DNA from: Adiantum capillus-veneris
Taxonomy: Eukaryota > Streptophyta > Polypodiopsida > Polypodiales > Pteridaceae
Reading direction: 5' to 3'
DNA: 64,000 nt
Assembly (NCBI GenBank): GCA_014529385.2
Contig: CM043969.1
Span: forward strand, 22,317,946-22,381,945
Of the stretch, positions 1 to 9,429 are shown in pieces (position 1 is the first letter of the stretch; each line of letters starts with the position of its first letter). Both the position numbers and the translations under genes were made by a program. The notes under the pieces are model-generated. The model was not told where the DNA came from and did no database searches. It saw nothing but the letters and a program-made list of their open reading frames with translations.

Positions 1-58
1 AACTCTTTTTGATGCACTTGTTCGCTTGGTACTGACCTCGGAAAATATAAGTGATGTC

Positions 59-199
59 TGTTGGAGCTATATATGGCTCACTCTACTCAACTTGGTCTCA
101 CCTATATATTTGTATCTTGTCCTCAATATGAATCAGTCTTTGGGAGCGTATATGGTGTGTCTCTTGTCTCGTCTCTCTCTTTCTCTCTACATCTCAACA
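59..199 (+). repeat. Left LTR of Copia-1, in inverted orientation
   Basis: This 141-bp LTR begins TGTTGGAGCT and ends CATCTCAACA. It matches the reverse complement of 5538-5678 over its whole length. It is followed on the plus strand by a tRNA-Met-type primer site (TGGTATCAGAGC, from 200). For a minus-strand element one expects the opposite orientation and no primer site here. Confidence 0.9.
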
Positions 200-312
200 T
201 GGTATCAGAGCGGTAACATGTCTCTTGTCTCGTCTCTCTCTTTCTCTCTACATCTCAACATGGTATATGGTGTGTCTCTTGTCTCGTCTCTCTTTCTCTC
301 TACATCTCAACA
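200..312 (+). repeat. Primer-site copy plus two extra copies of the LTR tail
   Basis: After the inverted LTR comes TGGTATCAGAGCGGTAACA (200-218). Two further partial copies of the CT-rich LTR end follow, each closing with CATCTCAACA (to about 260 and about 312). The internal sequence then begins with TGACAGCAG. Such a scrambled junction is what a template-switching error during reverse transcription could leave. Confidence 0.8.
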
Positions 313-317
313 TGACA

Positions 318-345
318 GCAGTTTTTATTCACCCCCACTCAAACA
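318..345 (-). other. Likely polypurine tract region of Copia-1
   Basis: Read on the minus strand, the stretch GAGTGGGGGTGAATAAAAA lies directly between the end of the polyprotein and the aberrant left LTR junction. This is the position of a Copia polypurine tract. The LTR copy that should follow in normal orientation is missing. Confidence 0.55.
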
Positions 346-579
346 AAGGTCTCTAGCTTTGGATGAAAAAACCCTTGGGGAGTTCAAGGGAAAAACCCAA
401 GCCCCTATACAATGTGAAAATATGAACCAGCGATGATGATGTGAAAGTGAATTGTGCATCTATGTACAAATATTCAAGTGACTTAGAGATCACAATGTGC
501 AAATGTGGAGTGTGCATAGTGCATGGTACCTAAAAGATTACAATGTCATATGTACAAAGCTATTACAATAGCAAAGAAG

Positions 580-3500
580 CTAATCTAGAAAGAGTGAGGT
601 CGAAGCAACTCCAAGCTCCGAGCGCAAGAGGATAAAACGTGACTCGTTGAGGCCTTTAGTCAAAATGTCTGCAATCATCTGGTCACTTGGACAGTGTTCA
701 ACCATAATGGTTCCTTTGCGTACTTCATACCTGACATAATGATAATGGACAGCAATGTGCTTTGACTTATTATGTTGAACATAGTCTTTTGCAAGACTAA
801 TAGCACTTTGGTTGTCACACTGCAAGGGTGTGCTAGAAAGAGGAGAGTGACCAATATCAACTAGCATTTGTTGAAGCCAAATCAACTCACGAGCTGCAAG
901 TGATGCCGCAACATATTCTGACTCAGTCGTAGAAACTGCAACACAACGTTGTTTCTTGCTAGTCCAAGAAACAAGACAACCATTTATAAAGAAGCAATTT
1001 CCACTAGTAGATCGCATAGATAAATGTGAACTTGCCCAGTCTGCATCTGTGTAACCCAAAAGAGAAAGAGATTGCATAGAATCCGATGTGAGTTGTCGTC
1101 GATAGACTAAACCAAAATCTGTAGTGCCTTTCAAGTATTTCAACATACGCTTTGCAGCAGACCAATGCTTAAGAGAAGGACATGCAAGATGTTGTCCAAG
1201 ATAATTAGCAGCAAACAAAATATCAGGACGAGTGTTCATGCCAACAAACTGAAGACATCCAATCAACTTAGCATAAGGTTGATTTGTGACAAGTTGACCG
1301 CCATTGTCAGAAGTGTTCTTCGTAGAGCTTGCAAGACAAGGTGTGTTGGCTGAATGTGCAGATTCCATACCAAATTTTTGAATAGTATCTGCAATAAACT
1401 TTGACTGTCGAAGGAATAAAATACCTTTTGTACGGTTCCGTTGGATTTGAATGCCAAGACACGAGTGAATCTCTCCAAGATCCACCATATCAAATGCAGA
1501 AGACAATAACTTTTTCACTTGCTGAAGAAATCCCAAATCATTGGAAACAAGGATGGTATCATCCACATAAAGAGCAAGAATCACAAAACTGCTACCTTGG
1601 CGTTTTATGTATAAGTTGGGGTCTGACGAGCAAGAGATGAATCCTTTAGAGGTGAGAAAAAGATCAAATTTTGTATACCAGGCTCGCGAAGCTTGTTTGA
1701 GACCATATAGTGCCTTATGGAGTTGAGCAACAAGGTCTTCTTTACCTGGAATAACAAACCCTTCTGGTTGTTCCATATAAATTTCCTCTTCCAAGTCACC
1801 ATTAAGAAAAGCAGTTCGCACATCCATTTGATGAGCTTCTAAATCAAATTGAACAGCAAATGCCAATAAAACTCGAACACTTGTAATGCGAACAACTGGT
1901 GAAAAAGTCTCTTGATAATCAACACCAGCTACTTGGGAATAACCTTTTGCAACTAAACGCGCCTTGAACTTGTCAAAAGATCCATCTGCTTTTACTTTTG
2001 TCTTATACACCCACTTACATTTAATAGCTGTACGACCAGGAGGTAATTCAGTTAGTATCCATGTACCTTTAGAGATAAGAGAATCGTACTCTGCTTCCAT
2101 AGCCTCTTGCCATTGATCCTTTTGTGGTGAAGAAATAGCTTCATCATAAGTAACTGGATCTTCGGAAGTAGAAAAAGCATTATCAGCAATATCGTCATCA
2201 TAAACATGACATGAGCCATGTTCAAAATCAATAGGCAGATCAACAAAAATATCAATATCATCATTGGCGACATTCGGAATGGATGGTCGTGAAGAGGAAA
2301 GTTGCTCTATAGGAAGAGTTTCATCTTCTGAAAGAAATGGAAAAGCTTGAAGCAATGATTTAGTATCATCAGAATCATCCATGGACCATGAGCCTCCCAT
2401 AAGCTGTTCGTTAAAAGTAGCATCACGATTCACAATTACTTTCTTGGAGGAAGGGTCATAGAATTTGTAGCCTTTGGAAGTGTCAGAATATCCAATAAAA
2501 ATAACTTTAAGACCAGGAGCATCAAGCTTTGTTCGTGTTTCTTTGGGAACATGAATATAAGCAATACATCCAAAGGTTCGAAAATGAGATACAGAAGGAA
2601 TGTCACCTGTCCATGCTGTGATGGGTATCTTACCAGAGGGTGCAGTAGTAGGAAGATGATTCTGAATAAAAACTGCTGTCAAAGTAGCTTCAGCCCAAAA
2701 AACACGAGATAAGGCAGAATGAATCAGCATACATCTTACAGCATTGAGAATAGTGCGATTCTTTCGTTCAGCAACACCGTTCTGTTGAGGCGAATATGGA
2801 ATAGTGTGTTCATGATGAATTCCACTGTCAGCACAGTAACTCACAAACTCTCGAGAAACATATTCGCCTCCATTGTCACTACGAAGCTTCTTAAGGCGAC
2901 GACCAGTTTGAAGTTCCGCAGCCTTGTGGAATTGTTTGAAAACAGATAAGGCTTCAGATTTTTGTCTAAGTAGAAATACAGTCGTATACCTTGAGAAATC
3001 ATCAATGAAAGTAATGAAGTAGCGATATTGTGATCTCGAAGAAGGTAGAGGTCCACATATATCAGTATGAACAAGATCCAATATGTCATGAGAATGAGTT
3101 GTATTTGAAAGAGGAAAGGGTTTGCGATTGTGTTTCCCAAGAGCACAAAATTCACAAATTCCCATATGAGGATGGGCTTTAAGATCCATGCCATGAACAA
3201 GATCACGACGTTGAAGATCAAGGAGTTTTGAGAAATCAGCATGAACAAAACGGTGATGCCATACTTTGCAATCATGATCACCTGGAGCAGTGACAACATT
3301 TGCTACAGCATCGTTGAGAGAGAGTTCAAACAAATTACCATTTCGAGGAGCAGTGGCTATAGTCTGTCCATCTTTCTCAATTCGGCATTTGGTATGATCA
3401 AATCCAACAAACAGACCAAGATCAACAAGTCTAGCAACTGAAAGAAGATTACGTTGAAGATCTGGTACATGTAATACTCCTCGCAAAATTCGAGTGGAAG

Positions 3501-5172
3501 AAGATAAGGTACCAAGATATAAGTCTCCAATACCCTTTACTTGACAAGTAGTATCATCGGCAAGATAAACAACACGTTGAACTGGCAGTGGATGATAGTT
3601 ATGAAGCCACTTAGACTGATATGTCATATTTCCTGTAGCACCAGAATCGACAATAAAAAGTGATCCATCGCGTACATGAAGTATTCTGTCTGGAGCAACT
3701 GAACATAGGACGCAGCTTGTTTCTGGTACAATGTTGTTTCGATGTTCAGTAGCATATGCTCTATTCCGATCTGTGTCGAATCGACGCTTATAGCACATAT
3801 GAGTGGGATGATCAGATCGTCCACAATATTCACAAGAAGAAGAAGAAGAGTCTCTAGATAAACGTGGTTGTTTTGTGGTAATATTGTGTTCTTCATCATA
3901 TTGACGTGCCCAACAATCATCTTCAGTATGGCCATTTCTGTTGCAGTAAGAACATTGCTTATTAGGAAATTTGAGACGAGAGAAAATATTACTGCGACGG
4001 CCACCTCTGCGGTTTCCTCGTTGAAATGGACTCCTTCGAGCATAAAAAGCCCGTTCCATCTGTTGTGACTCAGTCTCCTCGTGTGAAATCATAGCTGTTT
4101 CATGACTAGCATTACGACGTTCTTGACGTTGAGAGTATTCAATTAAAGACATGCAGGCTTGGTCGAAATCAAGACCATATTTATTAGAGAGAATAGTAAC
4201 AATGTTATCATAAGAAGAGTCCTTCACCGTATCAAGGAGAAGTGTAATCAGTTGCTTTTGTGGAACAGGATCACCGGCAGTAGCAAGTTGATTAATAATA
4301 GATTTGAAAGATTCAATATGTCCCGTCATGGCAGTACCAACTTCATATTGTAACTTGTTAAGCAACCCTCTCAAATAAAGTATTTCTGTGACAGATTTCT
4401 TCTGAAAGTTTGCAATAAGGTACTTCCATACGTCGTGGGAAGTAGGCAGTTCGTACATATCAAGCAAAAGGGAATCAGTAAGAGCAGAAAGAATATACCG
4501 ACGAGCTGCTTTATCACGTCGTTGCCAATCCGTATAGGCAACATTCCAATCTTCAAATATAGGTTTTTCAGTGATAAGCACGTTATCATTATCCGTATCA
4601 ACAGGCTGAGGCGGACAAACACGATTTCCAAGAACAACATCGGAGAGTTCATCGCCTTCAAGAATTAACAACATCTTTGCTTTCCAGCCTGGAAAACCTT
4701 GACCTTGGAAAGGAGGAACAGAACGCTGGCCAGAAGGAAAGCCGTTGACGAGAATATTCATAGCCATATCTTGTTGCGAGAAGACGTATAAGATAAGATC
4801 GCAGAATTTGCACACCATATATGGTGAAGGCCGCAATTGAGAATGAGAGAGATATGAGGACTGCGTTCTGTCAACGATAAACGTAAGAAGGATGCTCAAG
4901 GAACTTCCAAAAATGTAAGAGACGTCACCCAAAAACGGCAGGGTAAAGGAGACGTTAATAATAAAAGAGTCCTCAAAATAGAGTGGCGTGAGATGCAAGA
5001 TTGACGGACACAATATGAATAGCAAAAAGCTAAATCTTCTCGAAAAAGTTAACGCCAAAATAAGAAAAACGATCGCGGACGCTTCACGAAGAAGTAGGAC
5101 GAAGAAAGCTGCGTCAAGCTCAATTGCAGTAAAAACAGCATAACTTTCTGCTGCGAACTCCGATTGATGCAA
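580..5172 (-). CDS. Copia gag-pol polyprotein, intact
   Basis: This is a single frame of 1530 codons. The first in-frame Met is at 5172. The Met at 4767 (residue 136, MAMNILVNGF) is the more likely gag start, because the gag core starts there and the preceding residues look like translated leader. Domains in order: gag core (about 150-360); two CCHC knuckles CSYCNRNGHTEDDC and CEYCGRSDHPTHMC (about 405-465); aspartic protease with DSGATGNM (about 508); integrase zinc finger and core (WHHRFVH, CEFCALGKH, FIDDFSRY, SDNGGEY, SPQQNGVAERKNR; about 640-850); reverse transcriptase with YVDD (about 1200); RNase H with TDADWAS (about 1378) and TESEYVA. All catalytic motifs are present, so the protein could be functional, although the inverted LTR questions the copy's ability to move. 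Confidence 0.93.
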   Translation of the reverse strand: MHQSEFAAESYAVFTAIELDAAFFVLLLREASAIVFLILALTFSRRFSFLLFILCPSILHLTPLYFEDSFIINVSFTLPFLGDVSYIFGSSLSILLTFIVDRTQSSYLSHSQLRPSPYMVCKFCDLILYVFSQQDMAMNILVNGFPSGQRSVPPFQGQGFPGWKAKMLLILEGDELSDVVLGNRVCPPQPVDTDNDNVLITEKPIFEDWNVAYTDWQRRDKAARRYILSALTDSLLLDMYELPTSHDVWKYLIANFQKKSVTEILYLRGLLNKLQYEVGTAMTGHIESFKSIINQLATAGDPVPQKQLITLLLDTVKDSSYDNIVTILSNKYGLDFDQACMSLIEYSQRQERRNASHETAMISHEETESQQMERAFYARRSPFQRGNRRGGRRSNIFSRLKFPNKQCSYCNRNGHTEDDCWARQYDEEHNITTKQPRLSRDSSSSSCEYCGRSDHPTHMCYKRRFDTDRNRAYATEHRNNIVPETSCVLCSVAPDRILHVRDGSLFIVDSGATGNMTYQSKWLHNYHPLPVQRVVYLADDTTCQVKGIGDLYLGTLSSSTRILRGVLHVPDLQRNLLSVARLVDLGLFVGFDHTKCRIEKDGQTIATAPRNGNLFELSLNDAVANVVTAPGDHDCKVWHHRFVHADFSKLLDLQRRDLVHGMDLKAHPHMGICEFCALGKHNRKPFPLSNTTHSHDILDLVHTDICGPLPSSRSQYRYFITFIDDFSRYTTVFLLRQKSEALSVFKQFHKAAELQTGRRLKKLRSDNGGEYVSREFVSYCADSGIHHEHTIPYSPQQNGVAERKNRTILNAVRCMLIHSALSRVFWAEATLTAVFIQNHLPTTAPSGKIPITAWTGDIPSVSHFRTFGCIAYIHVPKETRTKLDAPGLKVIFIGYSDTSKGYKFYDPSSKKVIVNRDATFNEQLMGGSWSMDDSDDTKSLLQAFPFLSEDETLPIEQLSSSRPSIPNVANDDIDIFVDLPIDFEHGSCHVYDDDIADNAFSTSEDPVTYDEAISSPQKDQWQEAMEAEYDSLISKGTWILTELPPGRTAIKCKWVYKTKVKADGSFDKFKARLVAKGYSQVAGVDYQETFSPVVRITSVRVLLAFAVQFDLEAHQMDVRTAFLNGDLEEEIYMEQPEGFVIPGKEDLVAQLHKALYGLKQASRAWYTKFDLFLTSKGFISCSSDPNLYIKRQGSSFVILALYVDDTILVSNDLGFLQQVKKLLSSAFDMVDLGEIHSCLGIQIQRNRTKGILFLRQSKFIADTIQKFGMESAHSANTPCLASSTKNTSDNGGQLVTNQPYAKLIGCLQFVGMNTRPDILFAANYLGQHLACPSLKHWSAAKRMLKYLKGTTDFGLVYRRQLTSDSMQSLSLLGYTDADWASSHLSMRSTSGNCFFINGCLVSWTSKKQRCVAVSTTESEYVAASLAARELIWLQQMLVDIGHSPLSSTPLQCDNQSAISLAKDYVQHNKSKHIAVHYHYVRYEVRKGTIMVEHCPSDQMIADILTKGLNESRFILLRSELGVASTSLFLD

Positions 5173-5523
5173 ACCTAGAACTCAAATCGAAGAGCTCGAG
5201 GAGACGAACAAGTTTTGGATGAAAAGTGCCATTGCGCTACGCTCCATTGCGCTTTTCCCGTTTCTCCAAATTTTGAGCAGAACAGCGAGAAAAATTGAGA
5301 TGAAGTTCAGGGTGTCATGAACAAGAAAACGTAATCAACGATTAGATTGATTAGCAATAAACGTCACACAAAACACTAATCATATTCTTCTTAACACAAA
5401 ACAACCACAATTAACAAGAATCAATGCTCAAAAATAAAATTTGTAGCAATTTTTGAATCTTACATGCAAATCGCATACACATACTGTTTTGTCACCATGA
5501 ATTGAATCGGCGCATGATCGTTA

Positions 5524-5537
5524 CTGCTCTGATACCA
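5524..5537 (-). other. Primer binding site of Copia-1
   Basis: On the minus strand the LTR end is followed directly by TGGTATCAGAGCAG, the usual complement of the 3' end of initiator tRNA-Met in plant Copia elements. Confidence 0.9.
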
Positions 5538-5678
5538 TGTTGAGATGTAGAGAGAAAGAGAGAGACGAGACAAGAGACACACCATATACGCTCCCAAAGA
5601 CTGATTCATATTGAGGACAAGATACAAATATATAGGTGAGACCAAGTTGAGTAGAGTGAGCCATATATAGCTCCAACA
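5538..5678 (-). repeat. 5' LTR of Copia-1
   Basis: This short LTR of 141 bp has TG...CA ends (TGTTGAGATG...CTCCAACA on the plus strand). On the minus strand it contains TATATA-type sequence near its start that could serve as a promoter. Confidence 0.9.
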
Positions 5679-5699
5679 ATGTCTGCTATTACTATTTTC

Positions 5700-5935
5700 T
5701 TAGGTCGCTACCAAGCGACCTCAGAAAAAGGAAGTATATTTTTTGAGGTCAGTACCAAGCGAATAAGGGAAAGCAAACTCTTTCCGATGCACCTGTTCGC
5801 TTGGTACTGACCTCAAAAAATATAATTTATGTCTGCTATTACACTTTTTTGAGGTCAGTATACCAAGTGAATAACGGAAGGCAAACTCTATCCGATGCAC
5901 CTTTTTGCTTAGTACTGACCTTTTCTGAAATCTTA
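5700..5935. repeat. Hairpin-forming repeats around a TACCAAGCGA motif
   Basis: Two tandem units of roughly 105 bp (from about 5745 and about 5850) each contain GGTCAGTACCAAGCGAA and, about 45 bp later, its near reverse complement TTCGCTTGGTACTGACC. A short third hairpin, AGGTCGCTACCAAGCGACCT, lies at 5702-5721. The left flank of Copia-1 (1-58) is another copy of the unit, so Copia-1 jumped into this array. Function unknown. Confidence 0.75.
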
Positions 5936-5988
5936 AGTCCCTTGTGCTGACAAATGAAATGTCGTTTTGTGTTATGCTATTTGTAGAG

Positions 5989-7023
5989 ATGCCTCGTGCA
6001 AAGGCCATGCCTAGGAGGGAAACAGGTGAATCTTTGAATACTCAAGCAAGAAGACGCCGATATGAGGCGCAAAGAGGTGTACTACAAGAGGTGCACAAGA
6101 TAGAACGACACATTCAACCTGCTATTCCACGTCTCCCTTTCCAGTGAGTAGTGTGAGATATTTGCGAGCAATGGAGACTTGGCATGCAATGGGCCAATAG
6201 TGCACTCCTCTGCCTTCAAGAAATTGCATAAGACTACCTCGTTGAATTCTTCAGCGATGGATATATCCTGGCTACCCATGCGCACCGCGTTACTATTATG
6301 CCGCGGGATTTTGATACTCTTTCAAGGCTGCGTTTCCACTACGATGGGATGATTCATCCAGTGCCTATCCGAGATAGTATAACCATGGATATTCTAAACA
6401 TCCCCTCTCTCCATCCTCGTGCACGACAGACAAAGCTGTCTAGGACTAAAACAAACAGCAGAAGGACACGATCACGGGTCGAGAGAAAGGACACAGATGG
6501 GTAGGATGAGATAGCCGTAGAGGGGCATGAGCAAGCTAAAGTGGACCCCGAGGCAGTCATGGAAGAAACAAAGACAGTTATTGAGGATCCAACTAGACAC
6601 CAAAATGAGCAAGTCATGGAGGATTCGCATCTAGTAAGGGCTAATGAGGGGCAAGAGCAGGCCAGGGTGGACCTTGAGGCATTTATGGAGGAACCATTAT
6701 TGAAGGAAAATGATCTGGAGCCTGTGCCTATAAGGGAGGACCCTACGGCTGTTAGGGAAGAGCCTGAGGCAGCCAGGGAGCCAGCTCAAGAAAGGCAAGG
6801 GCAAGGTTCTGCATCACAAGGGCCATCCAACATATCAGATGAGTCAATTATTTTAGAGCAAATCAATGAAGAGAACGAAGAGGAGTTGCATGTTCTGCTC
6901 AGTGCAGCGCCTCTGCATGGACAGATACTGCTGCCTAGAAGGTGAGAGGAGGCCTACATTTTCAACCTCGATCAACAAGAATTCCTGTTCATGCAATTTC
7001 ACCAACTCAAACTCAACGAATGA
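5989..7023 (+). pseudogene. Histone H3-fold (CENH3-like) pseudogene with long acidic C-terminal tail
   Basis: One reading frame starts at ATG 5989 (MPRAKAMPRR) and runs about 345 codons. It is broken only by stops at 6145, 6154, 6229, 6502 and 6943, without a needed frameshift. Residues of about 6060-6350 align ungapped to histone H3: a region ending in RLPFQ matches the end of helix N/1, then SALLCLQEIA, DYLVEFFSD and HAHRVTIMPRDFDTLSRLR match helix 2, loop 2 and helix 3. The W before helix 2, FFSD and RDF are closer to centromeric H3 variants than to canonical H3. The N-terminal tail is short and divergent. The frame then continues into about 200 acidic residues rich in E, D and P, unusual for any H3. 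Classifying it as CENH3 is an inference. A histone-fold paralogue of another class is possible. Confidence 0.68.
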
Positions 7024-7054
7024 GGTCGTGAACATTGCTTTGTGGTAATTCTCA

Positions 7055-7330
7055 TGCTCTTTAAAGTCACGGTTGGTTCATTAAATGGTCCTCTACCGAG
7101 ACATGGGTCAATACCAAGCGAGACAGTGGCTTATGGAATTGGATAGTGGTACTACTCGCTCAGTATTGAACTATGTCTTTGTGACACACATCAAGTTTTT
7201 CTTTATAAATCACGATTGATTCGTTAAATGGATCACTACCATTAAGACATGGGTCAATACCAAGCGAGTCAGTGGCTTATGGAATTCGATAGCTACCCCA
7301 CTCGCTGGGTATTGACTCATGGGTTTGTGG
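7055..7330. repeat. Two tandem hairpin units, about 145 bp period
   Basis: Two copies of a unit start near 7067 and 7210 (TCACGGTTGGTTCATTAAATGG and TCACGATTGATTCGTTAAATGG). Each contains GACATGGGTCAATACCAAGCGAG followed about 45 bp later by a near reverse complement. The ACCAAGCGA core is shared with the hairpins at 5700-5935, so the arrays are probably related. Confidence 0.7.
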
Positions 7331-8056
7331 CAGTTTGACAGCCCTCTCAAATACCTTAAATCTAATCTCTGCCATTGATTCATGTTAGGCACGTTGTCTC
7401 ACTTCTGTCCCCTGAGGTTCAAAACAAAGTATATGTAATAGAACCGTTGATATCACCTATGCTGCAGAACAACTCAGTTTCCATTTTGAGTCTGATGAGC
7501 TGGTTAGCAGAGTCAACTTTGATCTAGCGCGCTTTCTGGTCACTACATAAAATCAATCGTGATTTTTTTATTGCCTTGTAAAAACCATGTTGCATTTAGA
7601 ATATTTCTCCTCATCTTTGATGGTGTCTTTGTAGTGATCATTGGAGTCTGATGTTATTTGACATGGAAGCTAAGATTAATTACTATGCAAACTCCGGGCA
7701 AAGCAGGGTGTTTCATGGTCATGTAAAAACGTAAGGCCCATCTGTGTACATTTGGAAGTAGTGTCTCTTTGTAATGTTTTGCTGAATCAAGTGGTTATGT
7801 ATGTAGTGCCATGAAAAAACTTGTATGCTGTGTAGAGTATGTTTTGTTAGAACATGATCTAGGAAATACCATCTGGCACGAACGGGTAACCGTGCCCACA
7901 TAGATTGATGACTATAGCTGTGGCTGGTGAACTTGTTTGAATGCCCTGCTGCTCCTTTGTCAAATTTTGGATGTACTGAAAGTAAGTAATCGTGTTGTTT
8001 CATTGTTTGCTGCAACGTTTGTATGAAGCAACATCTTTACTTACTTTCCTATTATC
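7331..8056. other. No gene recognised
   Basis: This is AT-rich sequence without a convincing frame, RNA gene or repeat. Short ORFs here have no coding signature that I can recognise. Confidence 0.5.
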
Positions 8057-8536
8057 ATGCCTCTACATGAACTTCAATTACATAACTACACCCCCAACGA
8101 TGTGCGACATTTTTCTATAATGGCCATCCAACATATTATAATCTCAGTAAACAGACGCACAAGAGAGGAAGGGGTGAGAGCTGAGGAGTTCGAACAGGTT
8201 CACATTAACGAAATGACGCAGCGCTACAATCAGACTCAAGAAGACGTTCAAAATATGCAAGAAATAATAAATCAATATGATGAGGAAGCCGTAGAAGTAG
8301 AGGAATGGGCTACATGTCGACGGCAAGAGCAAGAACAGAGGGAAACTCCATAGGTGCAAGATGCATGGGAAGCCATGGAAGAGGCCCATGATTTCGAGCG
8401 ACACGAAAGGATGCCCGAAACCAGCGTCCCCAGAGGCAGAAGTAGCAGCAACAACTGGAGCAGAGGGCAAGGGACCAGTGGCAACAACCGAGGGAGAGTA
8501 CAGGGGATCAATGGTACAAACCGGGGGAGAGGATAG
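8057..8536 (+). pseudogene. Unidentified acidic, RG-tailed reading frame, broken by one stop
   Basis: The frame starts MPLHELQLHNY and runs about 160 codons with a single in-frame TAG at 8351. Its middle is acidic and Q/E-rich with helical character (NQTQEDVQNMQEIINQYDEE). Its end is rich in G, N, S and R (NRGRVQGINGTNRGRG). I do not recognise the family. It lies 1 kb downstream of the H3-like pseudogene on the same strand, and its acidic composition is similar, so it could be a displaced part of the same locus. That is inference only. Confidence 0.35.
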
Positions 8537-9156
8537 TAGCAGGGAAAGGGAGAAAATTACTTGTATAAATCTTAACAGAAACAAGACAATATGTATAGTT
8601 TTGAGACAATGAAAATGTACATTTTTGAAACATAGTTTGAACGCCACAAAATGTCTCTGCATTAGTAATTTTGAAGAGTACATCATGGTTTGCATGGCAT
8701 CAAAGCTCTTTCCGTGCACAAGGTATGTGACCTAGCTTCCGATGGAAGCAATTAAGTGAAGTGTATTTGTGAGTGACTCCTTGCACAATGTTGTTTTTTC
8801 CTTGCGTCTTGGAATCTAAAAAGAAGAAAAGCTAGATTCTGTCTTAATGTATTAAAGACAATCAAAATTCATCCATTTAGTAAGCACCTTTCTATTGTTG
8901 AGATTGAATGCATACAATTCCGGCAAAAGTGGAAGTTCTTCACATGTAAGATCTACCCTGAGCTGTGCAAGAGTTGTGCTTGACATTGTCTCCATCACAG
9001 TAAGTAGGTTGTCTCAAAAGTAGAGATCCATTGATAAAGGTTTGTTCTCGAGGCTATTCTTTGTATCTTGGTTGAGTGGAATAAGCTTCCCACTAAGAAG
9101 ATGATATCTAATATAATAAAATTACACTAAGAAATTTTGAGAGCTATAATGAGCTT
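8537..9156. other. No gene recognised
   Basis: Non-coding, AT-rich sequence. No repeat or RNA gene was recognised. Confidence 0.5.
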
Positions 9157-9429
9157 TCAAATTATGGACTTCTTTTGCAAAATATAGATTTTGCTTTGTG
9201 ATTGTTTCCTATCCCACTTATCATCTAAAAAGTCCAAACAGCTCTTAGACTTGCAACTGAACATTGTTTCGGTAGTTCTTATTTTCTCATCGAAGAAAAA
9301 ATCTACAAACGCCCCAAGAGGTATAAATAGTGCGAGCCAAACTATTTTTGTGGCAATTGAATACTTGAGGGACTTTTGTATATCCTGAAACAACTTATTC
9401 CTAAAGCTTTCACTAGTTTGCGAAGCTGG
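9157..9429 (-). pseudogene. 3' part of a host membrane-protein frame, cut off by element A
   Basis: The minus-strand frame runs from the element A junction to a stop at 9157. It encodes a hydrophobic segment (IVWLALFIPLGAFVDFFF), probably a membrane span, and then a charged tail. Removing element A and one CTGG copy joins it in frame to 21799-22528: ...DWSLP continues as ASQTSESFRN. The family is not recognised. Confidence 0.6.

Larger units (their letters stand above)
59..5678 (-). mobile_element. Copia-1, Ty1/Copia LTR retrotransposon with inverted LTRs
   Basis: The element is bounded by TGTTGG...CCAACA and flanked by the 5-bp duplication ATGTC (54-58 and 5679-5683). Its minus strand carries primer site, one gag-pol frame and a G-rich tract, in normal Copia order. 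The right LTR (5538-5678) is correctly oriented for a minus-strand element, but the left LTR (59-199) is its reverse complement. An uninterrupted relative of the target sequence is present at about 5786-5850, where the text runs through TTATGTCTGCTATTAC without a break. This supports a real insertion between 58 and 5679. The intact coding frame suggests a young copy. Confidence 0.9.

Noticed and set aside
26-436. Plus-strand ORF at the window start
   Set aside because: Covers the inverted LTR and CT-rich repeats of Copia-1; no coding features.
5989-6350. Histone-like frame as an ordinary H3 gene
   Set aside because: Three stops in the fold, a divergent N-tail lacking the usual H3 start, and a long extra tail.
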